Of a stretch of DNA of 64,000 nucleotides, positions 50,701 to 61,935 are shown piece by piece; the first letter of the stretch is position 1; each line of letters opens with the position of its first letter. The stretch covers positions 2,685,922 through 2,749,921 of the forward strand of contig JAGGNK010012448.1 of assembly GCA_017590115.1 (NCBI GenBank), in the 5' to 3' direction. Source of the DNA: Montifringilla adamsi (lineage: Eukaryota > Chordata > Aves > Passeriformes > Passeridae). A program made the translations under genes and the position numbers. The notes under the pieces are model-generated. The model searched no databases and had not been told where the DNA came from. It saw nothing but the letters and a program-made list of their open reading frames with translations.

Positions 50701-53301
50701 AACAAAATCTGGAATAAAATGCAGAGATAATTAAAGACTTTCAATACCTGTTGCCTAAGGATGGTTTTTAGTTGTTAATACCAAAAATGCTGTGGTGATA
50801 GCCAACCAGGCCTATGTATAGATCACCATCTGGAATGCTAAGGCTGGTGGAAAACTTGATAGCAGATGACTAAGCTCAGATCTTGCACAGCAACTTTATA
50901 AGCAGGAAGTAAGAACATTATGGACCTTGTCTATTATAAGCAACCCTCAAAGCAGTTTCTGCAAAGGTGGGGAATGAGATGGAGGGTCTGCCTCAGAGCA
51001 GACAGAATGAATGAAAGAAGCCAAGAGCATATTTGTTCCCACACCTTCTAGAAATCTATCACTTTGTTTAATTGCCCATTTCAAAGGCTAATGATACAAG
51101 TAAGAATGTAAATGGAGATCTGCATGAACAGGAAATGCTAAATCTTAGCATAACTAAACAAGAACTGTTTTTATGTTGGTGTCCTACATGCTGCATTCAG
51201 TTTTTCTGACTTTTGCAAAGGTAATCATGCAACCTTATGCTGCTCCCAAATATTTTTTTCTGTATTAATTACATTTTTAAAATGGTAAAATAGAAATTTA
51301 CTAAGACTCCAAATGCAATATTATTGACTTGGAAAATGGTTTGGCAGCTTCAGTAGAGAAAATAAAATTCTACAATTTCTGACTTCTTGGGGGGTTTCAG
51401 TTTGTTTTGATTGACTGACAAATAAATTTGTATTACTTTTAAGCAGAAAACTATATGTATGCACTTGAACTACAAAAGATTCTTGCTAAATATTCAAAAA
51501 TGGCAGGCATTCCACCCTGCTGAAATATCAGTTGTCCAAGTATAATGTGTACCTTAAACAAACAAACAAAAGAACCTCAAATAAATGTAAGGGGAAAATG
51601 AAAATTTCATAAATGAAAAAAAAAAAAAAAAAAAGTAAGACTGGTTTACTCACCTAATGACAGATCAAACATTAGAAGAGAAAGCATGACAGACTTTCTT
51701 GTAGTTGTACTATTTGCAGATCTCTTTACAAAGAGCTCCACTCTGTGTGCCAAGAAATCTCAAGGAGAAGTCACGACTGTTAGAGAGCTGGTGATGAAAG
51801 TTGATAGCTTGAACCAATTCACCTGGCAGAAACGCATTACAAAGAGGGTGTATTTCTACAGAAAGAAATACTTGTTTTGGAAAGTTGACAATGCAAGTGC
51901 ACGATGTACAAAGAGAGGGACCCAAAAGGGTTGGTATTTTTCTTCAGTTTTTTAGATGAGCAGTTAAGTAGCAGTGGAATTTTTCTCTGTTCCGTTAAAT
52001 ATGTCTTGCAATCAGTGGGACACAAATCTGTGCTCCAACCTTTTGCCAAAATGTGATCTGAAAAATCTGGTTGAGGTCATTCCTGGCATCAGTAAGAGTA
52101 GATGCTGTGTCCCAAATTTCAGTCAAGTGTCTTACTAGAAACACAGACTTCCTCTCACCAAAGTAGCAGGTGAGCATGATGCAAAATGTCTGTTAATTTG
52201 ACTATCCATATTCAAACTCCTGTTACCAACTAACAAGTCTGGTATGGAACTTTATCATTCTTTAGAAATGTTGACATCCTTTAGATACACTTTTAACTGA
52301 TCTGCACTTGGGAAAAACTAGAGGCCTGCTTATTTTGGGAAAAGCAGCACAGTATTTATTGCAGGATACCTCTCTCCCCTCTTCCTCAGCGTTCACTTCT
52401 GGAATGGCAAAGGTTTATTTACTCTTATTCTGGAAATACTATGATTTTCACAAAACAGTGATACACTGTCATCAGGGGAGGCTATTTTCCAAAAGCTACT
52501 GTACTACTTAGTATTTTGAGGGCATGTTAACCGACAAGGAATATGCCCATCTGAATCTGTACTAAGAATTACAAAGTCCATTTATTTATCTATATATTTA
52601 AAAGTATTTTGTTAAGATCCAATCCACAGCCTTCCATTCAGAAATACTGCATTATCTGTGGGAATGAGATAGAGGTATATAGCTAATTCTTGGTCTGGTA
52701 GGTTAAAGTGATACCTGCTACATGCCCAAATTTTTTTTTCTTGTTTTAACTGTCTTGAACACTTATGAAATGGAAAAAGAACAGAGATGCAATTCCAATA
52801 AATTAAGATTTCTGATCTCTGAAAACTGTACTTAGAATTATTGACCAAATCAGAAGAGAATTGGTTTTGTTCACAGAATGTCACACTCTGTATGAGCACT
52901 ATACAGAATTTTCAGCAGTTTTGCTTATTCAGTTGCTTTTGAGTTTTGCAATCCCAAGTACACCAGTGATGACAAGCATTCAGGATCACAAAGTTTAATC
53001 ACCTCAGCTGTCTGTGCCCCATAAATACTCCAAAAAATGTTGAAAACCAAGAAGTCTTCATAGTAAGAAAAGCAGCAATAGTAATTTGAAGATATCTTAA
53101 GAGTACAGCACATTTGGGAAATTAATCACTCCTGAATACATCTTAACTTCATACTCACACTGTGGAATATCATAAATTAATACATTTCCAAAAACAAAGG
53201 AACTGAATAAAATCTTACTTTTTCAGTTTCAGGGGATTATTTATATTTCATGTTCTCCCACTCTGAGAAATAAATTCTGTAAATATTTACATGGAGTATG
53301 C
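47743..53301. other. Unrecognised AT-rich DNA with one GC-rich patch
   Basis: No gene or transposon was recognised. The patch at 49,180-49,480 is GC-rich and open in all three plus frames (75-85 codons), with proline/leucine/glycine-rich, unrecognised translations. A run of 19 A lies at 51,616-51,634. Confidence 0.5.
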
Positions 53302-53306
53302 AAGTA
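53302..53306. repeat. Left target-site duplication AAGTA
   Basis: AAGTA lies immediately before the LTR start and recurs immediately after its end at 53,962-53,966. Confidence 0.88.
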
Positions 53307-53961
53307 TGTCCTGGGTTGTAAGATATGTGTGTATTCTATGTGCCATCTGTTAGAGGTGGGGCAGTTATCTTCAGTTAATTGGGCAGTTTTCTTTATGTCC
53401 CCACAAACCAATCCTCCCTGTGCGGAGATATCTTCTGTTAATGGACCATTGAGTCTCACTGCATGACTGATAAATTACATCATCCCACTGTGCGATGCTC
53501 TGCCCAGGGGGAGGAGCCAAGCATTCCTACCTGGATATAATCAGAGGATTGGAAGAACAGAGCAGCCTTTTCCCACTGGATTGCCAGAGGAAGACCAGGC
53601 CCATTACACCACCAGCAGACCTTCAGAGGAAAACTCCACCCTTCTACAGGATCACTGATTCAACGGAACCACATCTGTCACTCCAGCAGCCACCATTTAA
53701 TCAGACTGCTACCAACACCCTGACCAACAGGGTGTCAGGTTCTATTCTGACTCTGTCAGTGGTTTTCTTGAATTGTCTGTTTGTACCACTGCATTTGCAT
53801 TTTAATTTTCCTAGTAAAGAACTGTTATTCCTATTCCCATAACCTTGCCTGAGAGCCTCTCAGTTTCAAAATCATAATTTGGAGGAAGGGGGTTTACATT
53901 TTCCATTTCACAGGAGGCTCTTGTCTTCCTTAGCAGACACCTGTCTTTTCAAACCAAGACA
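53307..53961 (+). mobile_element. Solo ERV LTR with 5-bp target duplication, plus strand
   Basis: The element begins TGTCCTGGGTTGTAAGATA and ends AAACCAAGACA, so it has intact TG...CA termini, and it is flanked by the direct repeat AAGTA. At 655 bp with no internal viral sequence it is a solo LTR, the product of recombination between the two LTRs of a provirus. A TATA-like 'ggatataatcag' lies at about 53,533 and an AGTAAA polyadenylation-like signal at about 53,813, matching the usual U3-R-U5 order. The sequence agrees closely with a passerine LTR family as I remember it, suggesting a fairly recent insertion. A 5-bp duplication is most usual for class III (ERVL-like) elements. A 115-codon frame in its middle (53,495-53,842) is not a viral gene. 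Confidence 0.92.
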
Positions 53962-53966
53962 AAGTA
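53962..53966. repeat. Right target-site duplication AAGTA
   Basis: Matches the 5 bp before the LTR exactly. Confidence 0.88.
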
Positions 53967-54956
53967 CTAAAAGACTCTAATGAGGAACAAATATAAATGC
54001 CAGGCAAATAAAATGTTATATAAAAGGATGAGTTCATTAGACAGTATAAAACCATCCTTCTCATTAAGTACAGATTTTTCCTGGACAGAAAAAAAAGAAA
54101 AAGAAAAAGAAAAAAGAAAAATTAAAAATAAAAAATAAAAAAAAAAGAAAGAAAGAGAAAATATAGAGACAAATCCTCTTCTATTAAAACAGATAAAACT
54201 CTGAAAGTTTTCAATGTAAAGAAATTTCCTCTATCCTTTGTCCAAGACAACACAAAAGTTATGATACTTGAAAATTCTCATTAAGATCAAACTTTTGTTT
54301 TAAGGGCTGTAATCACTTCAGATTCACCTTTAAGTGCCACTGTATTTCAGAACTTAAGATATCTAAGAAACAATGCTCTGAAACACGCAGTGCAGGAAAA
54401 GTGCACTAGAGAATCAGCCAAACATCCTAGGAAACCTACAAGTGTTCAAAGACACAAACAAATACACGGGCATGCATGCACAAGGGCAAACACATACCTT
54501 CAGTCAACAACACTATAGTTAAACTGCCTCATACAAATAATAGCAAGGAAAACAATAGTAACATGAAAAGGGAAAGCAATAACATTTGTTGGATAAAACT
54601 GATATAGACTAGATATTAGCCAGTCTAAAATGCCGTCTGTAGTGGACCATTTTCAGCAACTAAAGGTTTCAGGTGATACTTAGATTGCAAACTGCAGTCT
54701 GAGTGAGAGGGACAAACAGAAATCCATCCCAGATCCATCTCCATCCCCACAAGGGTCCAGCTTACCTGCCGTATTAAAGACTAACCTAAGTTTCCAACTT
54801 GAATCAGACTTCTTCCTGTATAGTGCTTACAAAATAAATCCACCATCACCATTCCTACTTCTATCTAATTAACATAACCAGTTTGAATATCAGATGTTCT
54901 GAGGCATTAAAAACATTCATCAAGGAGTCAGAAGTAATTGGAAGTTATTTCATTGC
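53967..54956. other. Unrecognised DNA with A-rich (AAAAG)n tract
   Basis: An A-rich tract of AAAAG- and AAAAT-like units lies at about 54,089-54,160. Nothing else was recognised. Confidence 0.6.
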
Positions 54957-56110
54957 TGAATCACAGACTCATAGAATGGTTTGTGTTGGAAGGAACATTA
55001 AAGATCATGTAGTTCCAACCCATCTGCTGTGGGCGATGACATCTTTCACTAGACCAGGTTCTTCAGAGCTTCCTCCAGCCTGGCCTTAAGCACCTCCAGG
55101 GATGGGACATCCACAGCTTCTCTGGGCAACCTGTCCCAGTGCTTCAGCACCCTCACACCATAGATTTTTTCCTAGCATCTAACCTAAACCTGCTCTCTCT
55201 CAGTTTGAAGCTGTTGCCTCTTGTCTTGTCACTGCTGTGCTCTTGTAAATAGTCTCTTTCCATCTCTCTGGGAGGCTCCCTTCCGGTACTGGCAGGCTGC
55301 AATTCAGCCCCCCCAAAGCCTTCTCTTCTCCAGCCTGAACAGTGCCCGTTCTCTCAGCCTTTCCTCACAGGAGAGGTGTTCCATCCCTCTGATGGTTCCA
55401 TCCCTCTGATCTTGGTGGCCCTTCTCTGAAATCACTCCAGTAGGTCTGTGCTTTGACATTGAGGGCTCAGAGCTGGACACAGAACTCCATGTGGGGTCTC
55501 AGCAGAGCAGAGCAGAGGGGCAGAATTCCCTCCCTGGCCCTGCTGCCCATGCTGCTTTGGATGCAGCACAGGGCACGTTTGGCTTTCTGGGCTGGGAGTG
55601 CCCATGGCTGGGTCATGTCCAGCCTCTCACCCACCAGCACCCCCAAGCCCTTCTGGGCAGGGCTGCTCTCCATCTGATCATCCCCCAGCCAGTGTTGATG
55701 CCAAGGATTGCACCGACCTAGGTGCAGCACCTTGCACTTGTTCTTGTTAAACCTCGTGAGATTGCCATGGGCGCACTTATTGACGTTGTCCTGATCCCTC
55801 TGGATTGCATTCTGCCCTTCAGGTGTGGCAACTGCATCACTCAGCTTGGTGTCATCAGCAAATTCACTGAAGGAGCACTTGGTTCCTTTATCTATGTCAT
55901 TAATTAAGATATTAATAATACTGGTTTGAATGCCTCAAACCAAGGGTTTGAGGGACACAATTTGTCACTGATGCCCTTCAGGACTCTGAGCCATTGACCA
56001 CTACCCTCTGGATCTGACTGTCTAACCACTTCCTTATGCATTTAAGAGTTCCACCCATCAGTTCTGTCATTTTCCAATCTAAAGGGAAGGATGTGTTAAA
56101 GACTTTACCG
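54957..56110 (-). mobile_element. CR1 LINE 3' half, minus strand
   Basis: The low-coordinate end carries the inverted CR1 terminus ('tcacagactcatagaatggtttgtgttggaaggaac'), followed by 3'-UTR and then ORF2 sequence in reverse: 'ctggccctgctgcccatgctgctttggatgcagcacaggg', 'ctcagcttggtgtcatcagcaaattc' and 'gagccattgaccactaccctctgg'. The first about 480 bp are nearly identical to the plus-strand CR1 at 43,339-43,820. A small internal tandem duplication of 'gttccatccctctgat' lies at about 55,377-55,411. The match to ORF2 breaks near 56,110. Confidence 0.92.
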
Positions 56111-56169
56111 AAATCCAGATATTCCCTGCTCAGCCATGCCAGTCTCTTGTCTTCCTTGCATGATTTCTT

Positions 56170-56481
56170 GCTTCTAGGGATTGCTAGCTCTTGCTCAATT
56201 TGTCAGGTCTGTTCCACTCTCTTGTCCCTCAGGGTAGTCTGTCAGGGGATCCCACTGACTATCTCCCTGAAGAGCTGGAAGCTTGCTTTCCTAAAGTTCA
56301 GGGGCCTAATTTTAGGCCCTTTTTAGCTGACCCATATCCCTCAGGAGTGCCAACTCCAATGAAGTGTCACTGCAGCCTGGGCTGCCTCTAATATTGATGT
56401 CTTCAATGAGCTCACCTGTTGATGACCAGCACATCCACATTCCTCTGATAGGCCTGTCTGTTACCTGGATCGTGACTCATC
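56170..56481 (-). mobile_element. More 5' CR1 ORF2 segment, minus strand
   Basis: The segment around 'gactatctccctgaagagctggaagcttgctttcctaaagttcaggg' is CR1 ORF2 sequence that normally lies well upstream of the part ending at 56,110. It looks like the same element after an internal deletion. Its continuation is interrupted by another CR1 at 56,482. Confidence 0.65.
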
Positions 56482-57158
56482 AAACCATAGAATTGTCAAG
56501 GTTGGAAGAGACCTTCGAGATCATTGAGTCCAACCATCCATCCAGCATTACCACAGCAACCCCTTAACCACTAAACCACATCACCCAGTGACAGATCCAG
56601 ACTTCTCTTGAACAGCTCCAAGGATGGTGACTCCACCACCTCCCTGGGCAACCAATTCAATGCCTGACCACCCTACAATAAACAGTATTTTCTAATATCT
56701 AATCTGAATCTCTCCTGTCTCATCTTAAGGCCATTTCCTCTGGTCCTTTCACTGCTGGCACAGTAGAGGAAACCAGCCCCCACCTCACTACACCCTCCTT
56801 TCAGGGAGCTGTGGAGAGCGACAAGGTCCCCCCAGAGCCTCCTCTCCTCCAGACTAAACAAACCCAGATCCCTCAGCCATTCCTCATACAAGACATGTTT
56901 TCTAGTCCTTTCACGAGCTTTGTTGCCTTTCTCTGGACACTCTCCAGCACCTCAAAGTCCTTTTTAAAGTGAGGGGCCCAGAACAAACACAGGATTCAAG
57001 GTGTGGCCTCACCAGTACTGAGTAGAGGGGAAGAATGACTTCCCTAGTCCTGCTGGACACACTGCTCCTGATAAAGGGCAGGATGCTATTGGCCTTTTGG
57101 CTATGTGGGCACACAGCTGGCGTGTGTCCCATCTGCTGTCAAACAGTGCCCCCAAGTA
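56482..57158 (-). mobile_element. Second CR1 3' end, minus strand, probably nested
   Basis: A fresh CR1 3' terminus ('caaaccatagaattgtcaaggttggaagagaccttcgagatcattgagtccaaccatc') opens here. It is followed by its 3'-UTR ('ccctgggcaaccaattcaatgcctgaccaccct', 'tctctggacactctccagcacctcaaagtcc'), ending near 'cagtgcccccaag'. It is a different subfamily from the flanking CR1. Confidence 0.85.
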
Positions 57159-57360
57159 TGATAAGAAAACGAGAAAACCAAGGGAGGCACAGTACGATTG
57201 CTCACCACCAGCTGACTGATGTCAGACCTGGGTAACTCCCCAGAGTTACTGGGCATGATGTTCTGTGCTGTGGAATAACCCTTTAGTCAGTTCACACCTT
57301 TCTCATTGAAAACACAGCTGTTGAAAAGAAATTAACTCTACCCTAACTGAAACTAGGACA
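57159..57360 (-). mobile_element. Internally deleted ERV LTR fragment, minus strand
   Basis: On the minus strand the fragment begins TGTCCTAGTTTCAGTTAGGG, followed by TAGAGTTAATTTC, a start I recognise from avian ERV LTRs and related to the start of the LTR at 10,245-10,840. Farther in, 'ccagagttactgggcatgatgttctgtgctgtggaataaccctttagtcagttcacacc' and 'caccaccagctgactgatgtcagacctggg' are also family sequence. The middle and the LTR 3' end are missing, so only about 200 bp remain. Confidence 0.6.
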
Positions 57361-57379
57361 CCATTCTAGAGGAGCACCA

Positions 57380-57775
57380 TTCAATTCCTTTTGTGTATTT
57401 TCCTAGTGTTTCCCTGTTGGCTTCTTTTAGCTCAGTTCATCCCCCTAAGGCTGAAGGTCTGTTCCAGTGTGGCCACTACCGTTCAGAGTCACCAGCTGAG
57501 AGCCCTTGCCAGCACCCTGTCCCTCCAGCCTTTGCCTCTTATCCCAGAGCTTGCCAGGGACAAACTTAATATCGTCCCTTTCCCCCACCACATCTAATTT
57601 GGTGCTCTGCCAGTGAGCTCCACTCCAGTGAATTCCCAAGCAGACTCTCCTCCTTTGATGAGAAAGGTGGGTCCCATCTGATGCCAGCACATCTAGTGCT
57701 GCGTAGGCCTTTCTGTTGTGAAAACACCACAGATTTTGGCAGTGATACCAGCCACAGAGCCTGGAAGTTTCAGAA
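57380..57775 (-). mobile_element. 5' CR1 fragment, minus strand, probable continuation of the interrupted copy
   Basis: The segment with 'gagaaaggtgggtcccatctgatgccagcac' and 'cacagattttggcagtgataccagccacagagcctgg' resembles CR1 sequence upstream of that at 56,170-56,481. Order and strand suit a single old CR1 split by the intervening CR1 and LTR pieces. Limits are approximate. Confidence 0.55.
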
Positions 57776-58444
57776 GATTCAAAGGGAGAAATGGGATGGA
57801 GTGAGATAAATAGACTGTTGATTCATAAACATAGCATATGGCTTGCATGGTCTAGAGATCTGACAAGGCAACAAAACTACACCAATTGCATACATGAGCT
57901 GGATGAACAAGATCAAGATAGTAGACATGACTCGTATCAACAAATTAATATCTTAGAATACCTTTGATGATTTTTACAAGTGGCCAAAAAAACTACAAAA
58001 TGGCCATTAGAAAGAGTGAAAAACCTATGTAATCTGAAAGAAAAAAATAAAATCAAAATCTTTTACTCAATCACAGCAGATCGGGGACATGCCTGGCATA
58101 AAGTACCCCCAAAACACTCTCCTCCTTCCATGGTGTGAGAAGTCCATGCTATCTAAACTGGAGTACCACAGCCATCAAGAATAGCAGACAGCTGTATTTA
58201 TCTACGTACAGCCTCTATCTGTAATACATCCAGTTTTACAGCCCTGCTAAACACTTAAAAACACTTACGAACTTTTAATGAAAACATGGTTTCAGATTAC
58301 ACAACTGGCCTAGTGCAGGTCAGCTTTCCAAAGAAAGAAATGTCAATGTTTCTCAACTTTATGCAAATGTCTAATAATTCAGACTGCAAGAAAAAGTCAA
58401 CAATGTAAAACAGCAATGCAGCAATGTAGCATACAGTTCTGTGA

Positions 58445-58469
58445 AAAACAAACAAACAAACAAACAAAC
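58445..58469. repeat. (AAAC)n microsatellite
   Basis: Six consecutive AAAC units. Confidence 0.95.
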
Positions 58470-59045
58470 CCACCAAACAACCACCAAAACTAACCTCAAC
58501 CATTCGAAATACAGAAATCTATTCCATTAATGAAGTCAACCCCTTAAGGCACAATGGAAGTCTGTCCAGCCTAGGTTATTTCAGTTCTTTAAGTCCCAAA
58601 AGGTTAGAAATGCTCAAGTTAAGCCATCCACTCTTTTGCTTTTACTCTGTTCTGGAAAAGGAGCAAGGCAGAGAGTCTCACAGTAGAATTCAGCAAGCTA
58701 AAATCTAGCTGCCAAAATGTCCCATTTTAAGTAGATGGAGCTGGGGGGGCTTGGTGCCTTTGAAAGTATCCCCTATAATTGCTTTCTTTTGATTTAATCT
58801 TATTGTGAGTAATTCTTTTTATATCTTATACATGATTACTACTCATCATTAAACTCCTTATTATCTAAGCTCAGGTAAAGGAATGCTTTCCTTATTTCCC
58901 TTCCAGAGAATATTGTAAATAATTTTACAGAATATGAAGTGCATAAAATAGTGTGTGACATACACTAAGTCTGAAGAATCTCATTATTTCATACTAGCAA
59001 AAATAAAGTTTCTACACTTTGAAATGCTGTTAATAGAATCCATGC

Positions 59046-59072
59046 AAATAAAATAAAATAAAATAAAATAAA
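59046..59072. repeat. (AAAAT)n microsatellite
   Basis: Five consecutive pentamer units. Confidence 0.95.
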
Positions 59073-61836
59073 GCAAAACACTAAAAGGATTCAATAACTG
59101 TATTTAATTGGTTTTCCACAAACCAGAATATATTTTCAGAGGCAAGTATTTCTTGTGGTAACAGATTTTCTTTTGTGGATCCTTTTCCCAAGCTGCCAAA
59201 AATATTTGCCCCTTGGCAGGCAGCCAGCACTGATTTTAAGCCCATAGCAGGAGCTATTCTCTAACATGGTTGCTTTCACAGAGAGAAGCTTTCTCAGCGT
59301 TATTCTGGTGGTTTCTGCAACAGTCAGCGCATTCTTGGAAACATGCTCTAGCTCTAAATTAGGGATGAAATGCAGTAATACATTGCTCTAAATTTTGCAC
59401 ACCTGTCAGCAGCAATGTTTGAAGCTTGAAAGCGCTGCAAGATGATCCTCCTTCTCCAATGCCTTCCTACAATTCAAGGTCTCCTTGAAATCAGCAGCAA
59501 ATGGCATGAGGTTTAGGTACTGACTCACCCAGTCCATCTTCTTGGTGGAATGCCTCTTTCTGCTCTGACATTGCATTTTCCCTAAAAGTCTCTACAGGCA
59601 GGAATACTGGCAGAGATTTTCACAACCACATTAAGAAACAGACTTCCGTTTTCAATTTATTTATTTTAATGGAGAAAAAAAAAGTGAAGGAAGTAGCAGT
59701 TGAGATGGGTAAAAGATTTTTTTGCTGGTGATTAAAAGCAATTTGAGGTAGAAAATACATTTGGTTCATTTTTATTACTCTTACAATGGGCAGATCACTG
59801 CCACAACACATAATCCAGTGCTTGGTAGAGAGACCCAGTGCTAGTTGGAGGCACATGCTCATAACTCTTGAGGTTTTGAGAAGAGAGGATTACCAGGTTA
59901 CCAGGATTCCAAAATGATTTCTTAAGCATTTCTCCATCTTTTGGAAAGACTTCTCAGTATGCTCATGCTTATGCTCATCTAATCACACATCACAAGCAAT
60001 CTCTAAGTCTTTGTTGTGCCAATAAAAGGAAAAGACAATAAATTTTACAAAATACAATTTGTTAATAAATGTAGTAGCAGCCAAATTCAATTCCCTTAAG
60101 TTCATACACTTGTACCACAACTGTGGTTTTGCATGGTTTAGTTCTTAATCTGCTGTTTCTGTGAGTTACTTGATTTGAACTAAAAGCATTTCAAGTTAAG
60201 TTCCCCAGTAAGTGCACAAAACACTGTATTATAATCAATAAGTAGATGTTGGAACACTGAGAAAAATATCAAATTACTCTCTTTAAGGCTTTTGGCAGGA
60301 ATTTTCAGGGAACAAGATCCGATAAGTGGCATTTATCAATGCTCCTTCTGTTGAAGAAAAGAACAAATCTGCAAAATCTGTTAGAGAAGAGTTGTTCATG
60401 CTTCCCTTTTTCTTCCTCTACTTCTATAACCACAAAAAACCCTAAACATTAAAATATCCTATGAAAAATGTCTGTTTATAATAGTGCAGGATGAAGCAAT
60501 GGAATGAGGCCTTCCTTTATGTTCGTCTGTAATATTTATTTTAAAAAATGAATGCTTAACAGAGGAATGCAATTCCAAATCCACATCCATCTGACAGTTT
60601 TCTTTGGACATTAGAAAGAGAAGAGCAGATAAACAGAATAATCCTATTCCGTTCTTGTTTGGCTTAAAGAAAGAGCTTAATCTTTAGCTGTGAGTGTCCC
60701 TCTGTGGTCTGTGTTTCAGGTATTTCATGGCAAGCAGTTATACACACTGAACTATCTTTAAGAGTGTTTGTCATATTACAAATTGCTCAATTATAACAAC
60801 AATTACTTTTAAAATTACAAATATATCCTTCCTTTTGACTGTAACTAAACATTCACCTGCTTCTGGAGAGTGCAGACCTGACTTTTTGCATACGGGTATT
60901 ATCTTCAAGTTTGTACCTTTGGATATCCAGATGCATATTTGTGTAATGTATGGCTTATATTTTTCAGTACTCCTTTCAGCAATGAATTTATATGAGAAAA
61001 AGCATTTTTTATTATCAAGCTGTACATCACATTTGTCCTGTTTTTAAACAAACCAAAGCTCATAGTCAGCTTTCTACCACTTTTTCTTCTGAGAAGATTA
61101 AAATATGTTGGACTATGTGTTTATTATGTTTAGTTTGGGTTTTTTTGATGGCTCACACTGGAATTCAAAGAAGGCACTTTTCAAAAGCATTCTCCTACTT
61201 GAGGTACTAGTTGCAAAGACATATAAACTAAGTTTTTTAAAAGTGCAATTAACAACCCTAACTGTATACCCTACTCTTAGCTCTAAACATGAGGCTTTCT
61301 CCCAAAGCAAATATACATAGAATTAAAAGCTAATTTGCCCCAGTGAAATTAGATGAAAATCAAAGGACTGTCCCTTCAAGAAAAGTATATAATCCCTTAT
61401 CACTCTGAATGGTTGCATTACACTTCTGCTGCTTTTGTGCTTCAGCTGAGCAAGTTAAGACATTAAACAGAATTGTGCATCATAATAGGATATCGAATTA
61501 TATCATAATGAGTGAACACATCTACTGTATTGTTATATATAGACACCTTTTATATGTCATGTAAAAGAATCCAGCTTGAGAGATCAAGCTCATTTTTCAT
61601 TTTAAAGGTGTTTTGTAGAGAACAGTTATAGTGTCAGTTACTTCAGTAATAAATAACAGATTTTTTGAAAACTGTAAGGTGGAAAAAGGCCAAGTACTTA
61701 TAAATACATCACCAGTCACTAGGGCAGCACTGATCTTTCCGCACAGCAATGAAAATCATCAAGAACAAATTTCAACCCCATTTTGCTATTCAGCAGCATA
61801 AATGCTCTGCTTGGGATAAATCCCAGGCAAAAGATA

Positions 61837-61935
61837 TGACTCTTGGGGATGGTGCTGTGCAGGGCCAAGAGCTGGACTCAATGATCCTTATGGGTCCCTT
61901 CCAGCTCATCTTATTCTGTGACTCTGTGATTCTGT
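61837..61935 (+). mobile_element. Short CR1 3' end, plus strand
   Basis: About 100 bp of CR1 remains: 'gatggtgctgtgcagggccaagagctggactcaatgatccttatgggtcccttccagctc', then the terminal 'ctgtgactctgtgattctgt'. It is a heavily 5'-truncated insertion. Confidence 0.9.

Larger units (their letters stand above)
57776..61836. other. Unrecognised AT-rich DNA with two microsatellites
   Basis: An (AAAC)n repeat is at 58,445-58,469 and an (AAAAT)n repeat at 59,046-59,072. No gene or transposon was recognised in the rest; frames are 60-80 codons with no domain. Confidence 0.55.

Noticed and set aside
53495..53842. 115-codon plus-strand frame as a gene
   Set aside because: It is wholly inside the solo LTR and its translation matches no retroviral protein.
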